Part shown: piece after piece, positions 26,381-35,083 of the stretch
How the letters are laid out: each line of letters opens with the position of its first letter
Numbering within the stretch: the stretch's first letter is position 1
Assembly: GCA_965371445.1 (NCBI GenBank)
Contig: CBDUYN010000064.1
Coordinates: 1-48,553 of the forward strand
DNA from: DASWIG01 sp965371445
Lineage (GTDB): Bacteria; Acidobacteriota; Thermoanaerobaculia; Multivoradales; J023
Length of the DNA: 48,553 nt
Direction of reading: 5' to 3'
Made by a program: the position numbers and the translations under genes
The notes under the pieces: model-generated
The model's input: the letters and a program-made list of their open reading frames with translations, nothing else
Database searches by the model: none
What the model was told of the DNA's origin: nothing

Positions 26381-26673
26381 CTCTTTCTCCGTCGCTGGCG
26401 CCTTCGGTATGCCGCCAGGGGTTTGCCTCTGAGGTCGTATGCGGTGATGACGAAGAGACTGTCGGGCTCCGGCTCCGGTACATAGACGACTCGCAGGATT
26501 CTTCCCGCAACCGTCGAGCCGATCGCGATCCTCGATCCCTCGCTACCCATGCGGCTCTCGACGGGTCTGACAAGGACTTGCTCCACCTCGTCCTCCGTGA
26601 CGCCGTGGTCGTAGATATGAGGCTGGTTGGTCTCAGGATCGAAATAATACCGGACTTTCATGTCGGCACCCAT
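26377..26673 (-). CDS. Small basic toxin-like protein (DUF4258/BrnT-like)
   Basis: 98 aa from ATG 26673, or 94 aa from ATG 26661; neither has a strong ribosome site. It begins KVRYYFDPETNQPHIYDHGV and continues with HGVTEDEVEQVL, RILRVVYVPEP and FVITAYDLRG before a strongly basic tail. This looks like the compact beta-alpha toxin fold of DUF4258/BrnT-type proteins. Translationally coupled to the 65-aa protein. Toxicity is inferred only. Confidence 0.6.
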   Translation of the reverse strand: MGADMKVRYYFDPETNQPHIYDHGVTEDEVEQVLVRPVESRMGSEGSRIAIGSTVAGRILRVVYVPEPEPDSLFVITAYDLRGKPLAAYRRRQRRRKR

Positions 26674-26744
26674 TCTACCAGAGCCGGTTGGCGGTTCCTC
26701 GCAAGGAGCCCTTGCACTGTCCTCGAAGGATCACGCCAGGAAAG

Positions 26745-26761
26745 GCGGGCGGGACGCCCGC
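26745..26761. repeat. GC-rich palindrome (REP-like)
   Basis: GCGGGC (26745-26750) and GCCCGC (26756-26761) form a 6-bp stem with a GGGAC loop. It sits alone in the 203-bp gap (26674-26876) before the kinase gene, which otherwise shows no gene. Similar GGGACGCCCGC palindromes are scattered in many bacterial genomes; only one copy is seen here. Confidence 0.45.
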
Positions 26762-26876
26762 GCTCCCAGCCCTCAAGGCCCGTGCTCATCATCCGCCGAT
26801 CCGTGGACATTTGCCCCCCTCCGTGCTAAATACAGACGTCTCTACGGACACCCATTTGGAAAGGGCGGGCATTCAG

Positions 26877-29800
26877 ATGAGCCTGCTGGACGCGTACGAG
26901 TTCCAGGGCACCGAGCGCTACGAGCCCCGGGGACGGCTCGGGTCGGGGACCTCGGGACACGTCTACCGGGTCTACGACCGAAAGCTCGGGACGCTCGTCG
27001 CCTTGAAGACCCTCCACAAGTCCGATCCGGTCGCCATCCACCGCTTCAAGAAAGAGTTCCGGTCTCTCGCCGACGTCAGCCATCCGCACCTGGTCCAGCT
27101 CTACGAGCTCGAATCCGACGCCGACCGGTGGTTTTTCACCATGGAGCTGGTCGAAGGGCCGGACTTCGTCGAGTACGTTCGCGGCACCTCGACGGCGGAC
27201 GGCTCGCCGGTGACGTTCCACACCGGCCCCGCGGAGCAGCAGGCGATCAACGAGCGGCTCCGCGACGCCTTGAAGCAGCTCGCCGAGGGGCTCACGGCGC
27301 TCCACAACGCCGGGATGCTGCACCGCGACGTCAAGCCCTCGAACATCCGCGTGACCGACGAAGACCGGGTCGTGATCCTCGACTTCGGCCTCGTCAAGGA
27401 GCTCTTCAGCGGCCAGATCTACGAGACCCTCGACGGTGCCGAGGTCTCCGGGACCCCGGCCTACATGTCACCCGAGCAGGCGGCGGGGCTCAAGGTGACG
27501 CCGGCGAGCGACTGGTACAGCGTCGGCGCCGTCGTCTACGAGGCGTTGACCGGCCGGATTCCTTTCAGCGGCGGCTTCATCAAGATCCTCACCGACAAGC
27601 AGAAGATGGACCCGAAGGCTCCCGCCGAGATCGTGCCCGACGTGCCCGCCGACCTGACGGAGCTCTGCATGCAGCTCCAGGAGCGCCATCCCAAGAAACG
27701 TCCGCTGGGCGAGCAGGTGCTGGAACGGCTGGGGGTCGAGGCCGCCGTGCCGGTCCGGGAGACCTTGAGCTCTTCGTCGACCCTGAGCGCGCCCTTCGTC
27801 GGCCGGGAGGCGCATCTGGCGGCGCTCGCCGACGCCGTCGCCGACGCCGGGCGCGGCGTGACGACGCTCGTCTACGTCCAGGGGAGCTCGGGCATGGGCA
27901 AGAGCGCCCTGGTCCGGCGTTTCTTGAATGCCCAGCGCTACCGGGACGAGAGCTCGGTGCTTCTCGCCGGGCGTTGCTACGAGCGCGAGTCGGTGCCCTA
28001 CAAGGCCTTCGACGAGGTCATCGACGCCCTTTCCCGCTTCCTACGCCAGCTGGAAGACCAGGTGGTCGAGGTCCTGATGCCGACCAACGTCCTGGCTCTG
28101 GCTCGGGTCTTCCCGGCGCTCCGCAGGGTGCAGGCGGTGGCCGGGGCGCACCGCCGGGTGCTCGACATCCCGGACTCACAGGAGCAGCGGCGGCGGGCCT
28201 TCAGCGCCCTGCGCGAGATGCTCCACCGGCTCGCCCAACGCCGGCCGCTCGTCATTTTCATCGACGACCTACAGTGGGGGGACCTCGACAGCGGGGTACT
28301 CCTCTCGGAAATCCTGCGGCCACCGGATCCGCCGCCCCTCGTTCTGATCCTGGCCTACCGCAGCGAGGAGCGGGAGACGAGCCCGCTCCTGGCGGAGCTT
28401 CTGGCGGCGGATTACGGCGCACCGACGAAAGTCCGGGAGCTCCTGGTGCAGGAGCTCTCGCCGGCGGAGGCGCGGCAGCTGGCCCTGGAGCGTCTGGGCG
28501 AGAGCGCGGGGTCGATTCAGGCGCTTGCCGAAACGATCGCCCGCGAATCGGGCGGAAGCCCCTTCTTTATCGACGAGCTGGTGCGCTCGGCGCGCGCCGA
28601 GACGGGGCTTGCCCGCGGTACGCAGCGCAGCCTCTCGGCGGAGGTGGAGCGGGCGCTTGCCACCCACGTGAGCCTCGAGCGGATGATCCACTCCCGCCTC
28701 GAACGCCTGATGCCGCCGGCACGGCGCCTCCTCGAGGTGGTGGCGGTGGCGGGCCGTCCGGTGGAGATCGAGGCCGCCCGCCAGGCAGCCGAGCTCGGCC
28801 GGGAGACCCACGCGGCGATCGCCAGCCTGCGCGGCGCGAGCCTCGCCCGGATCCGAACCGCCCAGGCCCGCGAGGAGATCGAGCCCTACCACAACCGCAT
28901 CACCGAGGTGGTAACCGCGACCCTTGACCGGGAGAGCTTCGAGCGCCTCCACCATCGGCTGGCGCTCGCGCTCGAAGGCTCCGGCAAGGCCGATCCCGAA
29001 GTCCTGGGACACCATTTCCAGGAAGCCGGCGAGCTGAGCCTGGCGGCGAAGTTCGCCTCGGAAGCGGGCGACCAGGCGACGGAGGCCCTGGCTTTTGACC
29101 GTGCCGCCCGCCTTTACCGCATCGCGCTCGGCTACGGCGTCTACTCCTCGGAGGACGAGCGCCGCCTCCAGGTCAAGCTCGGCAACGCGCTTTCGAACGC
29201 CGGGCGTGGCGCCGAGGCAGCGCGTGCTTTCCTGCGCGGCGCCGAGGGCGCCACGGCGGCCGAGGGCCTGGAGCTTCGCCGCCGCGCCGCCGAGCAGCTC
29301 CTGATCAGCGGCCATATCGACGAAGGTTTCGACGCCGTCCGGGCGGTGCTCGCCTCGATCGGCATGAAGCTCGCCGCGACACCGCGCCTGGCCCTCGCCT
29401 CGCTCATCTGGCGGCTCCTGCAACTGAAGCTCCGCGGCCTCAGGTACAAGGAGCGCGACACGAGCCAGATCGCCGCCGAGGAGCTGATCCGCGTCGACAC
29501 CTGCTGGTCGGTCTCGATCGGCCTCGCGCTCGTCGACACGATCCGCGGTATGGACTTTGGCAAACGCCACTTGTTGCTGGCCTTGAAAGCCGGCGAGCCC
29601 CACCGCATCGCCCGTGCCCTGGCGATCGAGGTGGGCTATTCGGCGACCGGGGGTACCAAGACCCAGGCCCGGACCACGGCGCTCGCCCGCGAGGCCATGA
29701 CGCTCGCCGAACGTGTCAACAACCCTCACGCCATCGGCCTCTCAAGTCTCATGGCCGGTATGGCGGCCTACCTCGGAGGGCACTGGAAAAAAGGCCTCGA

Positions 29801-30635
29801 TCTCCTCGACCGGGCCGAGGCGACCCTACGCGAAGGCTGCACCGGGGTGACCTGGGAGCTGGATACGGCGATGTCGTTTCAGCTGCGTTCGCTTCTCCTG
29901 ATCGGTGACGTCCGGGAGATCAGCGCGCGGCTGCCGCGGTGCTTAAAAGACGTCCGCGACAAGGGCGACCTCTACGCCGAGGTCAACCTGCGCAGCCGCG
30001 CCGCCTGGTTCGTGCTGTTGGCCAACGACCAGCCGGAGCAGGCGCTCGCCGAGGTCGAGAGCGCCATCGCCCGCTGGTCGCAGCACGGCTTCCACATCCA
30101 GCACTACTGGCACCTGACGGGTCAGGTGGAGATCGCCCTCTACCGGGGCGACGCCGCGGCCGCCTGGGAGGCTCTGGAGCGCGCCTGGCCCAAGATCGAG
30201 AGGTCGCTCCTCCTGCGCATCCAGTTCACCCGCACCGAGGGACGCCACCTGCGGTGCCGCGGCGCCCTGGCCGCCGCCGCCAGCGTCGACTCGAGCGAAG
30301 GACGGAAGCTTTTGAAGCTCGTCGCCGGCGAGCTCAAACGAATCGAGAGCGAGAAGCTCTTCTGGGCCGACCCGCTGGCCCATCTCGTACGGGCCGGAAT
30401 GGCGAGTCTCGCCAGCGACGAGAAAGCCGCCGTCGAGCTCCTGGTCTCGGCCGCGGCCGGCTTCGACGCCGCCAGCATGAACCTCTACGCCGCGGTCAGC
30501 CGCAAACGCCGGGGAGAGCTCATGGGTGGCGAAGGGCAGCGCTTCCGCGAAGAGGCCGAGCGCTGGATGACGGAGAACGGCATCGTCAACGCCGACTCGA
30601 TGGCCGACGTCCTGGCGCCGGGTCGCTGGCTGTAA
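26877..30635 (+). CDS. Ser/Thr protein kinase fused to AAA ATPase and long helical tail
   Basis: 1252 aa. Kinase domain (about 15-290): glycine loop GRLGSGTSGHVYRVYD, VALKTL Lys, catalytic HRDVKPSNI, DFG and SGTPAYMSPEQ. Then an AAA_16-type NTPase (about 300-620) with Walker A GSSGMGKSALVRRF and Walker B LVIFIDDLQWGD. The remaining 600 residues are helical, of TPR/MalT-like solenoid appearance. No TM helix or C-terminal DNA-binding domain is seen, so it is a cytoplasmic signalling ATPase like PknK-type proteins. ATG 26877 is chosen as the first start before the kinase fold; GTG 26823 is possible. Confidence 0.9.
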   Translation: MSLLDAYEFQGTERYEPRGRLGSGTSGHVYRVYDRKLGTLVALKTLHKSDPVAIHRFKKEFRSLADVSHPHLVQLYELESDADRWFFTMELVEGPDFVEYVRGTSTADGSPVTFHTGPAEQQAINERLRDALKQLAEGLTALHNAGMLHRDVKPSNIRVTDEDRVVILDFGLVKELFSGQIYETLDGAEVSGTPAYMSPEQAAGLKVTPASDWYSVGAVVYEALTGRIPFSGGFIKILTDKQKMDPKAPAEIVPDVPADLTELCMQLQERHPKKRPLGEQVLERLGVEAAVPVRETLSSSSTLSAPFVGREAHLAALADAVADAGRGVTTLVYVQGSSGMGKSALVRRFLNAQRYRDESSVLLAGRCYERESVPYKAFDEVIDALSRFLRQLEDQVVEVLMPTNVLALARVFPALRRVQAVAGAHRRVLDIPDSQEQRRRAFSALREMLHRLAQRRPLVIFIDDLQWGDLDSGVLLSEILRPPDPPPLVLILAYRSEERETSPLLAELLAADYGAPTKVRELLVQELSPAEARQLALERLGESAGSIQALAETIARESGGSPFFIDELVRSARAETGLARGTQRSLSAEVERALATHVSLERMIHSRLERLMPPARRLLEVVAVAGRPVEIEAARQAAELGRETHAAIASLRGASLARIRTAQAREEIEPYHNRITEVVTATLDRESFERLHHRLALALEGSGKADPEVLGHHFQEAGELSLAAKFASEAGDQATEALAFDRAARLYRIALGYGVYSSEDERRLQVKLGNALSNAGRGAEAARAFLRGAEGATAAEGLELRRRAAEQLLISGHIDEGFDAVRAVLASIGMKLAATPRLALASLIWRLLQLKLRGLRYKERDTSQIAAEELIRVDTCWSVSIGLALVDTIRGMDFGKRHLLLALKAGEPHRIARALAIEVGYSATGGTKTQARTTALAREAMTLAERVNNPHAIGLSSLMAGMAAYLGGHWKKGLDLLDRAEATLREGCTGVTWELDTAMSFQLRSLLLIGDVREISARLPRCLKDVRDKGDLYAEVNLRSRAAWFVLLANDQPEQALAEVESAIARWSQHGFHIQHYWHLTGQVEIALYRGDAAAAWEALERAWPKIERSLLLRIQFTRTEGRHLRCRGALAAAASVDSSEGRKLLKLVAGELKRIESEKLFWADPLAHLVRAGMASLASDEKAAVELLVSAAAGFDAASMNLYAAVSRKRRGELMGGEGQRFREEAERWMTENGIVNADSMADVLAPGRWL

Positions 30636-30731
30636 GGGCGCACGGCCGGGCGCCCCCTACGTTTTCGCAGAAACGCCTCGGGCTGAGATACAATAGAGGC
30701 TCGGAGGGCTCGACTCCGGACCGCTGGAGGA

Positions 30732-31934
30732 ATGAAGGAGAAAAAGACATCTCGAGACCGGGGAGCGAGATTCCTCCTCGTGGCAGCCAGCCTGGTGCTG
30801 GTCGTCGGAGGGATGCGCGCGGTCAAACCCATCGCCCTGCCGATCCTGGTGGCGATTTTTCTGTCGATCCTCTCCGCGCCGCTTCTCTCCTGGCTGCAGC
30901 GTCGCCGGGTGCCCAGGCCGGTCGCCGTGCTGGTGACGGTGCTCGCCAACGTCTCGGTGATGGCGATCCTGCTGGTCATGGTCGGCGGCTCGATCAACGA
31001 GTTCGCCAAGTCGGTGCCCGGCTACCAGGCCAACCTCGAGGCCAAGGCCGAAAGTTTCATCGAACGGCTCGAGGATTGGGGCTTCGACACCTCGGAGCTC
31101 AGCTGGCTCAAGACCGAAGCGCCCGAGGAGGCTCTCTTTGGCGAAAGCCTCTCCGGAGACGGCGAGATCCCGCCGCTTCCTCCACCGCCCGTCTCGCCGC
31201 CGCGCGGCGAGTTCTCGCCCTCGGACATCATCAGCTCGGGCTGGATCCTCGACCTGATCGGCGCGACGCTCTCCTCGATCGCCTCGGTCCTCTCCATGAC
31301 GCTGATCGTTTTCCTGCTCATGGTCTTCATCCTCTTCGAGGCCGCCGGATTCCCCACCAAGCTGAAGCTGGCCTTCGGTTGGAAGGATCGCGACCTCGAC
31401 CGCTTCACTCGGGAAATCCAGCGCTACCTGGTGATCAAGACCCTGATTTCCCTGACGACCGGGGTCCTGGTAGGTCTCGGGGTCTCGGTCCTGGGGGTCA
31501 AGTATCCCCTGCTCTGGGGTCTGATGGCCTTCCTCCTGAACTACATCCCGAGCATCGGATCGATCATCGCCGCCGTCCCTCCGGTGCTCCTGACCTGGAT
31601 CGACGTCGGGTTCGGCCGGGCGCTGCTCGTGGGCCTGGTCTTCCTGGCGGTCAACGTCTGTTTCGGCAACCTCCTGGAGCCCCATCTCATGGGACGCCGC
31701 TTCGGCATCTCGACGCTCGTCGTCATCCTCTCCCTGATCTTCTGGGGCTGGCTCTGGGGACCCGTGGGGATGCTGCTCTCGGTCCCTCTGACCGTGATCC
31801 TGAAAGTCGTCCTGGAGAACACCGAGGACTTCCGCTGGCTGGCGCAGCTGATCGGCGCCGAGCCCCGCCAGGCCGCGCCGGCCGCCGCTGTGGCCCTCGA
31901 CGACCCTTCGCTCGTCGGCTCGACGAAGAGGTGA
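30732..31934 (+). CDS. AI-2E family transporter
   Basis: 400 aa, PF01594-type membrane protein. Two N-terminal TM pairs (IALPILVAIFLSILSAPLLS, VAVLVTVLANVSV), a soluble coiled stretch (about 95-175) that includes a Pro-rich PPLPPPPVSPP insert, and four to five C-terminal TM helices with the signature LNYIPSIGSIIAAVPPVLL. Members export autoinducer-2, or in some cases sodium or polyamines; the substrate here is not determined. ATG 30732 has GGAGGA almost touching the start. Confidence 0.88.
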   Translation: MKEKKTSRDRGARFLLVAASLVLVVGGMRAVKPIALPILVAIFLSILSAPLLSWLQRRRVPRPVAVLVTVLANVSVMAILLVMVGGSINEFAKSVPGYQANLEAKAESFIERLEDWGFDTSELSWLKTEAPEEALFGESLSGDGEIPPLPPPPVSPPRGEFSPSDIISSGWILDLIGATLSSIASVLSMTLIVFLLMVFILFEAAGFPTKLKLAFGWKDRDLDRFTREIQRYLVIKTLISLTTGVLVGLGVSVLGVKYPLLWGLMAFLLNYIPSIGSIIAAVPPVLLTWIDVGFGRALLVGLVFLAVNVCFGNLLEPHLMGRRFGISTLVVILSLIFWGWLWGPVGMLLSVPLTVILKVVLENTEDFRWLAQLIGAEPRQAAPAAAVALDDPSLVGSTKR

Positions 31935-32000
31935 GCGACGGCCCGGGACCGAGCGGACGAATAAAGAGCCGCGGCAATCCTCACCGCCCTGGTCCTCGCC

Positions 32001-32471
32001 GTGGTTTTGGGCTACGATCCCCCCACTTTGCTGCGCTTCGTCGTCAACGCCGTACCGCTTCTGGTGCTTTTCTTGGCCGTCTTCGGCTTCGTCGTCGGCT
32101 ATCTCGACTTTGGGCCCGTCGGCAAGCTCACCGTGCTGGGGCCGCGGGCGGCACCGGCGGGGATCGTGCTCGCCACCTGGCTCCTCGAGGCCTTCGGCCT
32201 CGTCGTCCTGTACCTCCTGATCGAGGGCCGGAGCCGCCTCTGGTGGCTCGACGGCCTCCTGACCGGATGGGTGGCGTGGATCTTTCGCGGCCCCTTGCTC
32301 GTGGTGACGATCGTCGTGGCGGCCGGACGCGCCCAGAAGCCCTGGTGGCGTCTGGCGCTCGGCTGGTGGGTCCTCTACACCGTCTGCGGTCTGACTCTGG
32401 CGGTTCTGCGTCGCCGGCAGGCTCGGGCGCATCCAACGCCTGTGCCGACGGCCGAGACCGGGGGAGAATGA
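32001..32471 (+). CDS. Small polytopic membrane protein, unknown
   Basis: 156 aa, four predicted TM helices (VVNAVPLLVLFLAVFGFVVG, ATWLLEAFGLVVLYLLIEG, IFRGPLLVVTIVVA, LALGWWVLYTVCGLTLAVL). No named family is recognised. The start is uncertain: GTG 32001 has no clear ribosome site and hydrophobic coding sequence continues upstream to TAA 31962. It overlaps the type III PKS start by 4 bp, so it may help that enzyme at the membrane. Confidence 0.65.
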   Translation: MVLGYDPPTLLRFVVNAVPLLVLFLAVFGFVVGYLDFGPVGKLTVLGPRAAPAGIVLATWLLEAFGLVVLYLLIEGRSRLWWLDGLLTGWVAWIFRGPLLVVTIVVAAGRAQKPWWRLALGWWVLYTVCGLTLAVLRRRQARAHPTPVPTAETGGE

Positions 32472-33532
32472 TGCGAATCGCCGGGGTCGGCAGAGCCCTC
32501 CCGCCGCATTACTACGGCCAGGAAGAGCTCCTCGACGCCTTCCGGCGTCATTGGGCCGTCCAGCATTACAACCCCGAACGTTTGGAACGTCTGCATCAAA
32601 ACGTCCTGGTGGGCGGCCGACACCTTGCCCTGCCACTGGAGGAGTACGAGAAGCTCGAAACCTGGGGTCAGTCGAACGACGCCTGGATCCGGGTGGCACT
32701 CGAGCTCGGCGAGGCGGCGCTCGGCGACGCTTTCGAACGTACGGGCCTGCGGCCGGAGGAGGTCGGCGCGCTTTTCACCGTGACCGTGACCGGGGTCGCG
32801 ACGCCGTCGCTCGACGCGCGGCTGATGAACCGCCTGCCGCTTCCGGCGAGCCTGCGGCGCGTTCCGATCTTCGGGCTCGGCTGCGTCGCCGGGGCGGCGG
32901 GGGTGGCTCGGGCCGCCGACTACGTCCGCGCCTATCCCGACCAGGTGGCGGTGCTGCTCTCCGTCGAGCTCTGCTCGCTCACCCTCCAGCGCGAGGACCT
33001 CTCGGTCCCCAACCTGATCGCCAGCGGGCTTTTCGGCGACGGCGCCGCCGCGGTGGTGGTGGCGGGCCGGGACCATCCGCTGGGGCGGGGCGGCGACGGA
33101 CCCGAGGTCCTCGCCTCGCGCTCTGTCTTCTACCCGAACACCGAGGAGGTCATGGGCTGGAAGATCTCCGAGCGCGGCTTCGAGATCGTGCTCTCGGCCG
33201 AGGTGCCGAAGATGGTGCGCGACCACCTCGGCGGCGACGTCGACCGCTTCCTCGCCGAGCAGGGCCTGAAGCGCCGCGACGTCACCTCCTGGGTCTGCCA
33301 CCCAGGCGGTCCCAAGGTCCTGGAGGCGATGCAGGACGTCCTCGAGCTCCCGCCCGAGGCCCTGGAGCTGACCTGGCGCAGCCTCCGGGAGGTGGGGAAC
33401 CTGTCGTCGACCTCGGTGCTCCTGGTGCTCGCCGAGACGATGGAATCTCGGCGTCCGCCCGGCGGCAGTCGGGGGCTTCTCTTCGCCATGGGACCGGCCT
33501 TCTGCACGGAGCTCGTGCTTCTCGGCTGGTGA
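32468..33532 (+). CDS. Type III polyketide synthase (chalcone/stilbene synthase-like)
   Basis: 354 aa from ATG 32468 (32471 also possible), GGGGAGA upstream. Catalytic Cys in FGLGCVAGAAGVARA, His in WVCHPGGPKVLEAM and Asn in EVGNLSSTSVLLVL form the type III PKS triad. GVATPSLDARLMNRL and GLFGDGAAAVV also fit. Bacterial members condense malonyl-CoA on fatty-acyl starters to give alkylpyrones or alkylresorcinols. The gene is coupled to a small membrane protein and followed 4 bp later by a sulfatase-like lipoprotein gene. Confidence 0.9.
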   Translation: MMRIAGVGRALPPHYYGQEELLDAFRRHWAVQHYNPERLERLHQNVLVGGRHLALPLEEYEKLETWGQSNDAWIRVALELGEAALGDAFERTGLRPEEVGALFTVTVTGVATPSLDARLMNRLPLPASLRRVPIFGLGCVAGAAGVARAADYVRAYPDQVAVLLSVELCSLTLQREDLSVPNLIASGLFGDGAAAVVVAGRDHPLGRGGDGPEVLASRSVFYPNTEEVMGWKISERGFEIVLSAEVPKMVRDHLGGDVDRFLAEQGLKRRDVTSWVCHPGGPKVLEAMQDVLELPPEALELTWRSLREVGNLSSTSVLLVLAETMESRRPPGGSRGLLFAMGPAFCTELVLLGW

Positions 33533-33536
33533 ACCC

Positions 33537-34985
33537 TTGAAGAATCCTTGGTTCCAGGGTCTCCTGGCCGCCGCCTTGGGCCTCGGGCTCTGCGGCTGCG
33601 CTCGGGAGAGCGCGCCCCCAAACGTCCTCTTGATCACCATCGACACCCTGCGCGCCGACCACCTCTCGTGCTACGGCTATCCACGCGCGACCTCGCCCGC
33701 TCTCGACCGCCTGGCGAGCGAGGGGGTGCGATTCGACCAGGCCTCGGTGCAGTGGCCGAAGACGGGACCCAGCTTCGCGTCGATCCTCTCCGCCACCTAC
33801 CCGAAAGACAACCGGGTCGTACGCCAGGTGGGCAAGCCCATCTCCTTCGAGCTGCGCATGCTGGCCGAGGTCCTCGCCGAGCACGGCTACACGGCTCACG
33901 CCGTGGTCTCAAACGGCGCTCTGGCGAGCGAGCTCGCCTACCACCAGGGGTTTGAGACCTACTTCGAGACCTGGAAGCTGCCGGAGGAGGAGGCTGAGGG
34001 CAGCCACGCGGCGGTCGTGAACCGGCAGGCCATGGCGGCCGTCAAGAAAATCGACCGCGGCCGTCCGTTCTTTCTCTGGGTCCACTACATCGATCCGCAC
34101 TTCCCCTACGCGCCGCCGGAGCCCTGGACCGACAAGTTCCAGGACGACGCCCACTACGACGGCAAGGAGAAGATCCGGCTCTTCGACCACGGCCATCGCG
34201 AGATGCTGGGGATCGGGAGGAAGAAAATCCTCGACGGCCGCGACGACCTCGGCTTCTACGTCGCCCGCTACGACGCCGAGATCGCCTACGTCGACCATGA
34301 GATCGGCGTGCTGCTCGAGCACCTGCGCGGCGAAGGACTGCTGGAGCGGACCCTGACGGTCGTCACCTCCGACCATGGCGAGTCGCTCGGCGAGCACGGC
34401 TACTACTTCGGTCACGGACGCTTCGGTTTCCAGCCGGGACTTCGGGTACCGCTTCTCGTCCATCAGCCAGGGGTGCTCGAACCGCATGTCGAGGAGGCAC
34501 CGGTCGAGCTCGTCGACCTGATGCCGACGATCCTCGAGGCGGCGGGCGTCGAGCTCGAGGAGGGCCGGTGGATGCAGGGCCGCTCCTTCCTCGGCCGCCT
34601 GCGCGGCGAGCCTCCGGAGGGCGACGCCCGCTACGCCTACGCCGAGGCCGGGACGTCGACCCGACGGCGCTGGCAAAAAATTGTCCGTGACGAGCGCTTC
34701 AAGCTGATCCACGCGCCGGCGGGCAAGGATCAGCGGTGGATCGGCGGCCCCGGCAACGACCTGGCGCTTTTCGACCTCCGCGAGGATCCCGGCGAGACGA
34801 GAAACGTCGCCGCCGAGAACCCCGAGGACTTCCAGCGCCTGAAGCACGCCTTGAACGTCTGGTGGAACGCGGCGGCCTTCGACGTCTGGATCGACACCGT
34901 GCCGGACGACGCCGGCGACGGCGAGATGGACGCCGAGACCCGCAAGCAGTTAAAAGCGCTCGGGTATCTGAACGACGGCGACTGA
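33537..34985 (+). CDS. Sulfatase-like lipoprotein
   Basis: 482 aa, TTG start 33537. Signal peptide with lipobox-like LGLCGC. Sulfatase fold: VLLITIDTLRADHLSCYGYP, FLWVHYIDPHFPY, VVTSDHGESLGEHG and GHGRFG are all in order. The formylglycine Cys/Ser site (C/S-x-P-x-R) is absent; the place reads WPKTGPSFASILSATYP, so it may use Thr or Ser and act as a phosphoesterase or transferase. Predicted to be anchored at the envelope. It forms a plus-strand run with the PKS. Confidence 0.87.
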   Translation: MKNPWFQGLLAAALGLGLCGCARESAPPNVLLITIDTLRADHLSCYGYPRATSPALDRLASEGVRFDQASVQWPKTGPSFASILSATYPKDNRVVRQVGKPISFELRMLAEVLAEHGYTAHAVVSNGALASELAYHQGFETYFETWKLPEEEAEGSHAAVVNRQAMAAVKKIDRGRPFFLWVHYIDPHFPYAPPEPWTDKFQDDAHYDGKEKIRLFDHGHREMLGIGRKKILDGRDDLGFYVARYDAEIAYVDHEIGVLLEHLRGEGLLERTLTVVTSDHGESLGEHGYYFGHGRFGFQPGLRVPLLVHQPGVLEPHVEEAPVELVDLMPTILEAAGVELEEGRWMQGRSFLGRLRGEPPEGDARYAYAEAGTSTRRRWQKIVRDERFKLIHAPAGKDQRWIGGPGNDLALFDLREDPGETRNVAAENPEDFQRLKHALNVWWNAAAFDVWIDTVPDDAGDGEMDAETRKQLKALGYLNDGD

Positions 34986-35083
34986 CGAGGCGGGCGCGCA
35001 CCGGCCATGGAACTTGTCCCCGCGGTCCCGCACCTGGTCCCACGGCATTTGGCCGCCACGCAGCTTCGGGCTACTATTTTCCA

